Shown here in pieces: positions 5,969 through 13,814 of a DNA stretch of 13,882 nt. Within the stretch, counting starts at the first letter, position 1, and the number at the start of each line of letters is the position of its first letter. The DNA comes from an uncultured bacterium (lineage in GTDB: Bacteria > Desulfobacterota > Desulfovibrionia > Desulfovibrionales > Desulfovibrionaceae). A program made the translations under genes and the position numbers. The notes under the pieces were generated by a model, which was not told the origin of the DNA, ran no database searches, and worked only from the letters and a program-made list of their open reading frames with translations. The stretch is from the NCBI GenBank assembly GCA_905215675.1, contig CAJMRA010000024.1, positions 1 through 13,882 on the forward strand, in the 5' to 3' direction.

Positions 5969-8188
5969 ATGTTGAACAATCTGCTCAATATCGGCAAGAC
6001 CTCCCTGCAGGCCTCGCAGGCGTGGATCAACGTTACCGGCAACAATATCGCCAATGCCGATACGGAAGGGTATTCCCGCCAGTATATCGATCAGCAGGAC
6101 AACTACGCCATCAATTACCGGCCCGGCGAAATGGGCATGGGCGTCAACGCCCGTCAGGTCCTGCGCTATTACGACAGCTTTCTGGAGCAGTCCTACATCC
6201 GGCAGAATACCAATTCCGCGCGCTGGGATGAACAGGATAACCTGATGACCTCGCTGGAAACCCTGTTCAACGAGTCCAACCGTACGGGCCTGAGCTCCAC
6301 GCTCAACAATTATTTCAAGGCCTGGAGCGATCTGGGGCTCTATCCCGACAGCACCGCCCATCGTGAAAGCCTGCTGTCCTATGCGGACAATCTGGGCGAC
6401 ATGTTCAGCAATACGGCCGCGCAGATCAGGAAGTTGCAGGAAGACATGAACGTCTCCATCAAGGAGACCGTGAGCCGCGTCAATGAAATTTCCCGCGCCA
6501 TCGCCGATCTGAACCGGCAGATCACGGCCAACACCATCGACGGGGTGAATAATCCCAACAGCCTGCTGGATGAGCGGGATCAGCTGGTGCGCGAACTGTC
6601 CGAACTGGTGGACGTGCAGACCATCGACAACGGCAAGGGCAACTTCACCGTGCAGCTGACGACCGGCCAGCCGCTGGTGGACGGCGAGACGACCTATGAT
6701 CTGGCCTATATGGACGGCCATGATCTGACGCAGTACCGGCTTGTGCCCAATGCCTCCTATACCGGCAAGGTCCAGTACGAGGGGACCGACGGCTTCGAGT
6801 ATACGCTGGAAATTCTGGACGGCGCGACCGCGACCGATCCCAAGCAGTTCCGCGTGTCGCTGGACGGCGGCAAGACCTGGCTGAAGGGCGAGGACGGGCA
6901 GGAACTGCGCTTCGACATCACTGATGCCGACGGCGACGGTACGAGCGATCCCGTGAAGGTGAAGAATCTGACCATCTCCTTCACGGATATTTACCAGACC
7001 AACGTCGACGGGGATGTGGTGGACAAGGACGGCCATGTCCTGACATTTGATCAGGCGAAAGGAACGTGGGGCTATCCCGATCCTGCCGATCCCGCGCAAA
7101 CGATCACGTCAAGCCCTGTTTCCGCGCTGGATACGGGCAACAAGTTCGACCTCGTGCCCAAGGATGCCCTGTACTGGATCGAGCCCACGCGCGGGCCGCA
7201 GAATGTGACGCCGCAGGTTTTCCTTGACGGCACGGACAACGGCAGCCGCGTGACCGGCGGCAAGATGGCGGCCTATTTCAATATCCGCGACGACAACTGC
7301 ACCCGCTATCTCGACGAGCTCGACGCCACGGCCAAGAGCCTCATCTGGGAAGTGAACCGGCAGCACAGCCAGGGCGCGGGCCTGCAAAATTTCGATTACC
7401 TGATGGGTACGGAAAGCGTGGGCGACACCTCCAAGGCGCTGGGGAGCTGGCAGGCGCGGCTGACGTTCAGCGATCGTCTGGAAGCCGGGAGCATCCAGTT
7501 CCATTTTTATGACAAGACCACCGGCGACTATACCGGATCGGCAACGCTGAATTTCGATCCCGCCACCGAGAGCCTCGAGAACGTGCGGGACAATATCGAA
7601 AAGCTTGTGGATGCCGACGGCAAGCAGCTTTTGCAGGCCACCATTCAGGACGGACGCCTGAGCATCACCAGCAACAACGTCAACCAGCAGTTCGCCATGG
7701 GCGAGGATTCGTCCGGCCTCATGGCCGCGCTGGGGCTGAATACCTTTTTCTCGGGCAACAGCGCCGAGACGCTGGCCGTCAACGAGATGCTGCACATGAA
7801 TACCGACTGGGTGGCGTCCGGGCAGGTCAACGGCGATCACGAAATCAATGTGGGCGACCCCATCACCGCCCAGGGCATCGGCGCCCTTGCCAACAAGGAT
7901 GTGGTCATCAGCACCGTCTGGAAGACCATCGACAATCAGACCATTTCGGAGTTCTACGCAAATCTGGTGTCCGAGGTGGGTTCCGAGCGTCGCCTGAGCA
8001 AGACCAACAGCGAATATCACGATACGCTGACGCAGGACCTCTTCGAGCGTTCCCAGTCCGTTTCGGGCGTGAACCTTGACGAAGAACTGACGAACCTGAT
8101 CAAGTATCAGCACTCCTATACCGCGGCGGCCAAGCTGATTACCACCGCGGATCAGATGCTGCAAACGCTGCTCGGCATCAAGCAGTAG
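5969..8188 (+). CDS. flgK: FlgK, hook-filament junction protein 1, enlarged
   Basis: FlgK (HAP1) is exported through the flagellum and joins hook to filament. The N-terminus (LNIGKTSLQASQAWINVTGN, then NIANADTEGYSRQ) is the classic flagellar rod/hook signature, and the C-terminus (SGVNLDEELTNLIKYQHSYT, then AAKLITTADQMLQTLL) is the matching coiled-coil segment. At 739 residues it is about 190 longer than the E. coli protein. The extra material is central and includes an Asp-box-like SLDGGKTW (297-304) and a calcium-loop-like DADGDGTSD (319-327), features echoed in FlgL next door. GGGAGG 9 bases before the ATG supports the start. It is followed by flgL after 11 bases. Confidence 0.97.
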   Translation: MLNNLLNIGKTSLQASQAWINVTGNNIANADTEGYSRQYIDQQDNYAINYRPGEMGMGVNARQVLRYYDSFLEQSYIRQNTNSARWDEQDNLMTSLETLFNESNRTGLSSTLNNYFKAWSDLGLYPDSTAHRESLLSYADNLGDMFSNTAAQIRKLQEDMNVSIKETVSRVNEISRAIADLNRQITANTIDGVNNPNSLLDERDQLVRELSELVDVQTIDNGKGNFTVQLTTGQPLVDGETTYDLAYMDGHDLTQYRLVPNASYTGKVQYEGTDGFEYTLEILDGATATDPKQFRVSLDGGKTWLKGEDGQELRFDITDADGDGTSDPVKVKNLTISFTDIYQTNVDGDVVDKDGHVLTFDQAKGTWGYPDPADPAQTITSSPVSALDTGNKFDLVPKDALYWIEPTRGPQNVTPQVFLDGTDNGSRVTGGKMAAYFNIRDDNCTRYLDELDATAKSLIWEVNRQHSQGAGLQNFDYLMGTESVGDTSKALGSWQARLTFSDRLEAGSIQFHFYDKTTGDYTGSATLNFDPATESLENVRDNIEKLVDADGKQLLQATIQDGRLSITSNNVNQQFAMGEDSSGLMAALGLNTFFSGNSAETLAVNEMLHMNTDWVASGQVNGDHEINVGDPITAQGIGALANKDVVISTVWKTIDNQTISEFYANLVSEVGSERRLSKTNSEYHDTLTQDLFERSQSVSGVNLDEELTNLIKYQHSYTAAAKLITTADQMLQTLLGIKQ

Positions 8189-8199
8189 CGGAGGACTTC

Positions 8200-10248
8200 A
8201 TGGCCATTCGCATTACCCAGCAATATATGTACGGCTCCATGGTGGACGGTATGCAGTCCACCCTGAGCAGATATATGGAAAGCATGGAGCAGGGTTCCAC
8301 GCAGAAGAAGGTGAACCGTCCTTCGGATGATCCCGCGGCCTATTACCGCATCCTGACCACCCGCGACTCCATTGACGAAACCAAGAAGTATCTGACCAAC
8401 ATCAACGAGGCCACCGGCTGGCTGGAGCTGACAGACTCCACCATGAACAGCCTGACAACCCTGATGCAGAGCATCAAGGCGCTCATGAATCAGGCCTCGA
8501 CCGACTGCACCGCCGCAGAGCGCCAGATCATGGCCGATGAAGCCTGGCAGATGTTCGGCCAGATTCTGAACCTGTCCAATACGGAGTTCAACGGCAACAA
8601 GCTCTTTGCCGGGCACAAGTATGATGAAAGCGCCTTCGAGCAGGGGCTGGCCGTTTCCGTCTCCATGATGGACGACAGCAAGCCCGGCGACGAGGACTAT
8701 GAAAATTCGCCCAAGAAGGCCTGGTCGGATGTCATTTCCGATGGACTGATCAGCGTCAGCGGTACCAGCGACTCCTCCATTGCCGTGCAGTTCCTCGAAA
8801 AGGGCACGCTTGATGCAACGGGATTTCATGTGGCGTCCGGCAACGATGAGGACGGCAATCCCTACGATGCGGACGGCGACGGCGCGCTGGCGTTCCGCTG
8901 GAGCAGCGACGGCGGCAAGACCTGGCAGACGGGCTCCCTGCCTGACGGGGCAAGCAAGATATCCGTCGGCTCCGGTGTGGAAATAGATTTTACCAAGTTC
9001 GTCGGGACGGCCACCACCGCGAATGTGACCACCACTCCGGCGACAGGCCCCGCCGTAACGGCCGAGGGCCTCGCCAGCGACGTTCAGGTGAAGTTCATTG
9101 GGACTGTTCCGGGCGGCGGCGACATTAATCTGACCACCACCGATCAGTTCACCTACCAGTACAGCACCGACGGCGGCGCGTCGTGGGTAACGGAAACGGC
9201 CAGCGCGACCGGCAATCAGCCGTTGCGCCTGCCCGTGGCCGGCGGATATATCGAGGTGGACGCAACGGGCTCCGCGGATACCATTGCGGCGAATTTTGAG
9301 GTAACGGCGCAGCCCGGCAATGTGCTCAGTATTTCCGCCGCCGAAAACACGGGCGACGACGAGTTCAGCACGGAAGACGGCACGGTCCTTTTCGTGAAGC
9401 CGACCGGCATCTATCAGGGCGATACCAACAATCCTCCGCCGCAGATCACCATCTCCAACACGACCGGCGTCTATGTGGGGAATTTGAAGGTCGAAACGGA
9501 AGGAACCTTCGGCAGCAACGTGCTGATCCGCTTTGACGGCGTGAAGCAGCCCGACGGCACCTTCAGCGGCAATATTCCCCTGACCGGCAATGATGAATTC
9601 GCCTATTCCTACAGTACCGACAACGGCACCACGTGGGTGACGGCCTATGCGCAGGCCACCGGCAACGGCAATCCCGGCAGCGGTCAGCCCCTGCGTCTGC
9701 CCGTACCCGGCGGGTTCATTGATATTGACGCGACCGCGACCGATCCCACCAATCCCACCAACAAGGACACCATTAACGCCGGGACGCAGGTGCTGATTCA
9801 TCCCCGGCGTGCCGATCTCGGCTACGAGGTGATGAAGGATACCTACATTGACGTCAACCGCGTGGGCACGGAGGTTTTCGGCGGCTATTATGACGACAAG
9901 CCCGTGCTTTCGGATGACACCAACCTGTTCAACATCATGGGCGATTTTATCGCGGCGCTGGAGTTCAACAGTCAGGAAGGCTGCCAGGAGGCCTATTCCA
10001 AGCTGTCTTCCTGCCTGGAATATGTGACGACCCAGACTTCCCGTACCGGGGCTCTGGAAAACCGCGTCTCTCTGGCCTATGATGTCAACAACTCGACCCT
10101 GCTTTCGCAGGAAGAGGTCCTGAGCGGCACCGAGGACATCGATCTGACGGAGCTGCTGAGCAAGCTGACCCAGCAGCAGACGACCTATCAGACCGTTCTC
10201 ATGGCGTCGTCCAAGATTATGAACATAGGTCTCATGAATTACCTCTAA
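8200..10248 (+). CDS. flgL: FlgL, hook-filament junction protein 3, with large central insertion
   Basis: FlgL (HAP3) is the adaptor between FlgK and flagellin. The N-terminal part (residues 1-150, with QQYMYGSMVDGMQSTLSRYM and KKVNRPSDDPAAYYRI) and the C-terminal part (about 570-682, with TSRTGALENRV and ILM-rich end) are standard flagellin-like coiled-coil domains. Between them lie roughly 400 residues not found in the 317-residue E. coli protein. This insertion has three Asp-box-like motifs (235-242, 322-329, 472-479), a DADGDG loop (223-228), and two related copies of a module (about 291-372 and 437-538). It contains KPTGIYQGD near its middle. GGAGG precedes the ATG at 8200. The insertion should be exposed on the outside of the filament base. 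Confidence 0.95.
   Translation: MAIRITQQYMYGSMVDGMQSTLSRYMESMEQGSTQKKVNRPSDDPAAYYRILTTRDSIDETKKYLTNINEATGWLELTDSTMNSLTTLMQSIKALMNQASTDCTAAERQIMADEAWQMFGQILNLSNTEFNGNKLFAGHKYDESAFEQGLAVSVSMMDDSKPGDEDYENSPKKAWSDVISDGLISVSGTSDSSIAVQFLEKGTLDATGFHVASGNDEDGNPYDADGDGALAFRWSSDGGKTWQTGSLPDGASKISVGSGVEIDFTKFVGTATTANVTTTPATGPAVTAEGLASDVQVKFIGTVPGGGDINLTTTDQFTYQYSTDGGASWVTETASATGNQPLRLPVAGGYIEVDATGSADTIAANFEVTAQPGNVLSISAAENTGDDEFSTEDGTVLFVKPTGIYQGDTNNPPPQITISNTTGVYVGNLKVETEGTFGSNVLIRFDGVKQPDGTFSGNIPLTGNDEFAYSYSTDNGTTWVTAYAQATGNGNPGSGQPLRLPVPGGFIDIDATATDPTNPTNKDTINAGTQVLIHPRRADLGYEVMKDTYIDVNRVGTEVFGGYYDDKPVLSDDTNLFNIMGDFIAALEFNSQEGCQEAYSKLSSCLEYVTTQTSRTGALENRVSLAYDVNNSTLLSQEEVLSGTEDIDLTELLSKLTQQQTTYQTVLMASSKIMNIGLMNYL
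9070..9812 (+). repeat. Internal duplication within flgL
   Basis: Copy 1 (about 9070-9315) and copy 2 (about 9508-9812) encode matching stretches: a V.(I/F)RF-like strand, D(Q/E)F.Y.YSTD.G..WVT, ATGN, QPLRLPV.GG(Y/F)I(E/D)(V/I)DAT and DTI. Copy 2 has two small insertions (NGNPGSG and DPTNPTNK). A more degenerate third unit with SSDGGKTW lies at 8902-8925. DNA identity has partly drifted, so the duplication is not recent. Confidence 0.7.
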
Positions 10249-10334
10249 GCCCGCGCTGCCTGTAGGACGACGGGCCACGTGTTCGGCGGACAACCCAGAA
10301 CCAGGCGTTATACGCTTGTTACGGCTGTAGAACT

Positions 10335-10865
10335 ATGGCACAAGACAAGACAATTGAGATTGATACCCGTTTGGGACGTCGCACTGTACAGACGGACAAA
10401 ATCATTCATTTCCCGCGAGGCCTTGCCGGTTTCGAGAAGGAGCATGAGTTCGTCCTTCTGCAGGTGCAGCCCAATGCGCCCCTGCTGGTGCTGCAAAGCA
10501 TCTCCAATCCGCATGTGGGGCTGCTGGTGGCGGATCCCTACAGTTTCCAGCCGGCCTACCCCGTGACCATCGGCGATGCGGATCAGGCGCTGCTGCGCTT
10601 GCAGCATGTGGACGACGCCGCCGTGCTCGTCACGGTCAGCATTCCTGAAGGCGACCCCGCCAACGCCCTGTTGAACCTGATGGGTCCCATTATCATTAAT
10701 CACAGGAACTGCGTCGGTTTGCAGGTCGCCCAGATGGGCGACGGACCTGCGCAGGCCCGCATCGGCGATCATATGGGCGCGCGCGGCGCGGGCGAAATGC
10801 CGCAGCGGGACCTGCGCTTCACGCCCGTTCCCCCCGACAGCGAGCAGGATGCTTCCAGGGAGTAG
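10335..10865 (+). CDS. fliW: FliW, flagellar assembly factor / CsrA antagonist
   Basis: FliW binds flagellin and the translational repressor CsrA, linking flagellin secretion to its synthesis. The 176-residue protein shows the family pattern: KIIHFPRGLAGFEKEHEFVL near the N-terminus (residues 22-41), PLLVLQSISNPHVGLLVADP, and the late LNLMGPIIINHRNCVGLQV. The last 30-35 residues are a polar extension beyond the usual length of about 150. It lies 86 bases after flgL; csrA, its usual neighbour, is absent. No clear Shine-Dalgarno precedes the ATG at 10335 (upstream bases CTGTAGAACT), and no better in-frame start is visible, so translation may be weak or specially regulated. Confidence 0.92.
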   Translation: MAQDKTIEIDTRLGRRTVQTDKIIHFPRGLAGFEKEHEFVLLQVQPNAPLLVLQSISNPHVGLLVADPYSFQPAYPVTIGDADQALLRLQHVDDAAVLVTVSIPEGDPANALLNLMGPIIINHRNCVGLQVAQMGDGPAQARIGDHMGARGAGEMPQRDLRFTPVPPDSEQDASRE

Positions 10866-10873
10866 CGCATTTT

Positions 10874-11051
10874 GCCTTTGAAAAAGGCGGGACGCTCTAA
10901 ATCGTTCTTCTGGGGGGAAGGAAACCCCCTTGGCTAGCGCACAAGGGGCCCAGCCTTTCCGCAGGAAAGGCGTTCCCGTAATTCTTCCCCCCGAGCCCCC
11001 CATCCTTCCCCCAACGCGCTTTAGAGCGTTTCACCTTTGAAAAAGGTGAAA
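10874..11051 (+). repeat. Compound palindromic element after fliW
   Basis: Outer hairpins GCCTTT/AAAGGC (10874-10888) and TTTCACCTTT/AAAGGTGAAA (11029-11051) share the core CCTTTGAAAAAGG. Just inside them, ACGCTCTAAA (10892-10901) and TTTAGAGCGT (11020-11029) are a perfect 10-bp inverted repeat that encloses an R1 element. The whole could fold as one multi-branched structure. No transposase gene or obvious target duplication is seen. Confidence 0.65.
10911..11016 (+). repeat. R1 repeat, three-branched copy after fliW
   Basis: The outer stem GGGGGGAAG (10912-10920) pairs with CTTCCCCCC (10984-10992). Inside are hairpins CCCCTTG/CAAGGGG (10926-10948, loop GCTAGCGCA) and GCCTTTCC/GGAAAGGC (10953-10971, loop GCA). 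The first 37 bases and the tail AGCCCCCCATCCTT match the copy at 13815-13882 almost exactly; the middle differs by replacement of a short segment with about 36 bases. It may act as a 3' end structure for the flagellar operon, although no clear U tract follows. Confidence 0.75.
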
Positions 11052-11164
11052 TGCGAGGCGGCGGCACAGCGCCGCCCGGCCCAAAGTGAGCGGAAAAACC
11101 GCGTTTTTTCCGCGAAACGACAGGCCGTATGGTTTGAAACGCGCAGCGTTTCAAACTGAAATTG
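11034..11164 (+). repeat. Dispersed intergenic repeat R2, copy upstream of the oxidoreductase
   Basis: This matches the reverse complement of 2385-2514. Its palindromes are GGCGGCG/CGCCGCC (11057-11076), GCGGAAAAA/TTTTTCCGC (11090-11113) and a perfect GTTTGAAACGC/GCGTTTCAAAC (11132-11156, loop GCA). It ends 30 bases before the start codon of the next gene. Confidence 0.8.
11134..11162 (+). promoter_or_regulatory. Weak sigma70-like promoter candidate inside R2
   Basis: TTGAAA (11134-11139) and TGAAAT (11157-11162) are 17 bases apart; each matches only in part, and the elements overlap the 11-bp palindrome of R2. A start near 11169 would leave a leader of about 26 bases. The other R2 copy keeps the -10-like part but has a poorer -35. 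Confidence 0.25.
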
Positions 11165-11194
11165 CTCGAGGATTATCCGAACACAGGAGTTTTC

Positions 11195-13291
11195 ATGGCT
11201 TCATCCATTGTTTATTCGCTCTGCGGCATGTGCAATACGCGCTGTCCCGTGGAAATTCATTGCGAGGATTCCGGGCCGCGCTGGATTTGCGGCAACAGGC
11301 ATCTTGGTCCCGGTACGGCCCTGTGCCCGCGCGGGGCCGCCGGTCTGGGCCTGTATGCGGACGACGAACGCCCGCAACAGCCGCTCATCCGCGAAGGCGA
11401 ACGCGGCCAAGGGCGCTGGCGCGCCGTGAGCTGGGACGAGGCGCTGGACCATACCGCCGCGCGCCTGCGGGCCGTCATGGATCAGTACGGCCCGCGCAGT
11501 CTGCTTTTTTCGGAGCGTCCCGGCCCGTACTCCGATCTGAGCAAGGCCTTTGTCCGCGGCCTCGGTTCGCCCAATCACAGCAATCACGACGACGCCTGCG
11601 CCCACAATGTCAATCAGGCGGCCTACAGCCTGACCGGCTCCGGGCGCTCGCAATGGCGTTACGATTACAAGAATTGCCGTCATATCGTCGTACAGGGACG
11701 TAATCTGCTGGAATCACTTCAGGTCGGCGAGGTCAACAACGTGCTGGCCGCGCTGGAAAAAGGCTGCCGCCTCACCTGCATGGACGTGCGCCCCACCGTC
11801 ACGGCCGCCCATGCGGACCGCTTCATCTGTCTTCGTCCGGGAACAGACCTTGCCTTCAATCTCGGCATACTGCACACGCTGATTGCCGAAAAGCTCTACA
11901 ATGCGTCCTTTGTGGCGGAATACGTCAAGGACTTCGAGGCGCTGGCCGACTTTGTGCGCCCCTGTTCCGCCATCTGGGCCGCCGGGGAATGCGGCGTTTC
12001 CGCCGAGGAGATTGTCACGCTGGCCCGGCAGCTCGCCGAAGCCGCGCCCGCCGTCATCTGGCACGGCGGCTGGATGAGCACGCGCTACGCCCAGTCGTTC
12101 ATGACATGCCGCACCGCCTATCTCATCAACGCGCTGCTGGGTTCGTTCGGTAGCGAAGGGGGACTTATCCTCAACGCCGGCGCAAAGGACGCCGGACGCA
12201 AGGGATTGCGCTCCTTTGCCTCGCTCTACCCCGCGCCCGCGGAGCCCCGCGCCGACGGCGTGGGCTGGAAGGAACCGGCCTTTGCCCCCGGCTCAAGTCT
12301 GCTGCACAAGTCCTTTCAGGCGGCCGTCACCGGCGATCCCTATCCGCTCAAGGCCTATATGACCCTGAAGCACGATCCGTTGAGCGCCATGCCCGATCCC
12401 GAAGCGCAAAAGGCCTGTCTCGCCCATTTCGATTTTCTGGTAAGCCTGACGTTTTCCTGGTCGGATACGGCATGGTTCAGCGACGTTGTCCTGCCCATGC
12501 CGTCCTTTGTGGAGCGGGGTTCCCTGCTTCAGGTCAAGGGCGGCGCGCGTCCCATGATTCTCCGGCGCAGTCCCGCGGCCGCGCCGCGCCACGACACGCG
12601 GCCGGAGTGGTGGATTCTGGGACAGCTGGCCCGACGTCTGGGCCTGCCGGAACTGGCCTTCGATACGCTGGAGGACCTCTGGCGCTTCCAGCTGGAAGGC
12701 ACGGACATCCGTCTGGAGGACTTCCGGCACGGGGCCGTATCCCTGAGCGAAACGCCCATCAATCCCGGCCCCCGCTTCAAGACCGCGTCGGGCAAGATCG
12801 AGGTGCTGTTCACCCCGTGGGAGGAAGCCGGAATTCCCTCCCTGCGGCCGTATGAGTCTCCCGCCCGCCCCGGGCCGGAGGAATTCCGTCTGATTGTGGG
12901 GCGGCATGCCTGCCACACGCATTCCCACACGCAGAACAACCCCTTGCTGCATGACAAGGTGCCCGTCAACGAAGCCTGGATTGCGCCGGAGCGCGGGCGG
13001 GCGCTGGGCCTTGCCGACGGCGGCATGGCCGTCATGCGCTCGGCCGCCGGTCACAGCGGCCGGATTCGGGTACGCTTCACGCCCGGCATGAATCCCGACG
13101 CCGTGTTCATGCTGCACGGTTTCGGGCACACGCTGCCGGTGGAAAGCCGGGCGCGCGGTCTCGGCCTGGCGGATCAGCGCTTCATGTGCGGCGGTCTGAC
13201 AAAGGAAGATGAACTCGCGCACGGTCTGGCGTTGCAGGATCATTTTGTACGGCTACTCCCCTGCACGGATACCCCCGCAAAGGAAGACTAA
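11195..13291 (+). CDS. Molybdopterin oxidoreductase catalytic subunit, thiosulfate/polysulfide reductase-like
   Basis: This 698-residue protein belongs to the DMSO-reductase superfamily, nearest in look to PhsA/PsrA. A [4Fe-4S] motif opens the protein (Cys10, 13, 17 and 44), then the molybdopterin domain (about 60-470), then the C-terminal dinucleotide-binding domain (about 570-690) with HTHSHTQNN at 574-582, typical of the PhsA/PsrA/TtrA group. Cys135 in NHDDACAHN sits where these enzymes place the metal-ligating cysteine. Unlike exported family members it has no twin-arginine signal: the Fe-S motif begins at residue 10, so a cytoplasmic enzyme is inferred. AGGAG 5 bases before the ATG at 11195 fixes the start; the frame opens earlier at a TTG inside R2. 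It is 1 base upstream of its ferredoxin subunit. The substrate cannot be read from sequence; sulfur oxyanions or polysulfide are guesses. Confidence 0.85.
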   Translation: MASSIVYSLCGMCNTRCPVEIHCEDSGPRWICGNRHLGPGTALCPRGAAGLGLYADDERPQQPLIREGERGQGRWRAVSWDEALDHTAARLRAVMDQYGPRSLLFSERPGPYSDLSKAFVRGLGSPNHSNHDDACAHNVNQAAYSLTGSGRSQWRYDYKNCRHIVVQGRNLLESLQVGEVNNVLAALEKGCRLTCMDVRPTVTAAHADRFICLRPGTDLAFNLGILHTLIAEKLYNASFVAEYVKDFEALADFVRPCSAIWAAGECGVSAEEIVTLARQLAEAAPAVIWHGGWMSTRYAQSFMTCRTAYLINALLGSFGSEGGLILNAGAKDAGRKGLRSFASLYPAPAEPRADGVGWKEPAFAPGSSLLHKSFQAAVTGDPYPLKAYMTLKHDPLSAMPDPEAQKACLAHFDFLVSLTFSWSDTAWFSDVVLPMPSFVERGSLLQVKGGARPMILRRSPAAAPRHDTRPEWWILGQLARRLGLPELAFDTLEDLWRFQLEGTDIRLEDFRHGAVSLSETPINPGPRFKTASGKIEVLFTPWEEAGIPSLRPYESPARPGPEEFRLIVGRHACHTHSHTQNNPLLHDKVPVNEAWIAPERGRALGLADGGMAVMRSAAGHSGRIRVRFTPGMNPDAVFMLHGFGHTLPVESRARGLGLADQRFMCGGLTKEDELAHGLALQDHFVRLLPCTDTPAKED

Positions 13292-13292
13292 G

Positions 13293-13793
13293 ATGACGAC
13301 CCTGAGCATTCTCCTTGACGAACGCCGCTGCATCAACTGCAAGGCCTGCGAAATTCACTGCCGCCAGTGGCACGGCCTGCCCATGTCCCTCTGTCGTCAC
13401 GCGGGGGAAGCGCCCCGCGCGGATGCGGAAGGCGTCGTCCGGCTGCGTACGGGCTTTCTGCATTGCGTCCAGTGCCCCCGGCCGCACTGCCTGCCCGCCT
13501 GCACCCATGACGCCATGCGGCTTGACGAAGACGGCATCGTCCATATCGACGCCGAACGCTGCGTCGGCTGCGGCGACTGTCTTGCCGCCTGCCCCTATCA
13601 CGCCCTGCAACAACATCCGCAAACAGGCAAGGTCTTCAAATGCGACTTGTGCGCGGACAGACGCGCCCGGGGCGAAGAACCCGCCTGCGTTGCCGGATGC
13701 CTGACGCACGCCCTGCGCCTGAGCGACGACCCCGAAGACTACAAGCACGCGGGCAGGGAAGTCGCCCGCGCCCTCAAGCTGTTGCGAAAGTAG
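13293..13793 (+). CDS. Four-cluster ferredoxin-type electron-transfer subunit
   Basis: The 166-residue protein has 16 cysteines in the four-cluster pattern of PhsB/PsrB/DmsB/NrfC subunits: 13-16-19-23, 58-61-66-70, 90-93-96-100 and 117-120-132-136. It should pass electrons to or from the preceding molybdopterin subunit. The start at 13293 follows the upstream stop by one base, with AAGGA about 9 bases before it; an open frame extends 28 residues upstream inside the previous gene but lacks support. No Tat or Sec signal is present. No membrane-anchor gene can fit before the R1 hairpin 21 bases downstream, so the electron donor or acceptor is unknown and may be a soluble carrier. Confidence 0.9.
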   Translation: MTTLSILLDERRCINCKACEIHCRQWHGLPMSLCRHAGEAPRADAEGVVRLRTGFLHCVQCPRPHCLPACTHDAMRLDEDGIVHIDAERCVGCGDCLAACPYHALQQHPQTGKVFKCDLCADRRARGEEPACVAGCLTHALRLSDDPEDYKHAGREVARALKLLRK

Positions 13794-13814
13794 AGAGAGG
13801 AGAGAAGTGGTGTG

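Noticed and set aside
5423..7099. 558-codon minus-strand frame opposite flgN and flgK
   Set aside because: Shadow frame with no recognisable motif; both plus-strand genes have proper starts and family signatures.
8152..10293. 713-codon open frame on the minus strand opposite flgL
   Set aside because: It mirrors flgL end to end, has biased composition and no start site or domain; flgL itself is unmistakable.
10911..11016. CRISPR or tandem-repeat array in the palindrome-rich gap after fliW
   Set aside because: No repeat recurs at regular spacing; the signal is nested inverted repeats and two dispersed repeat families.
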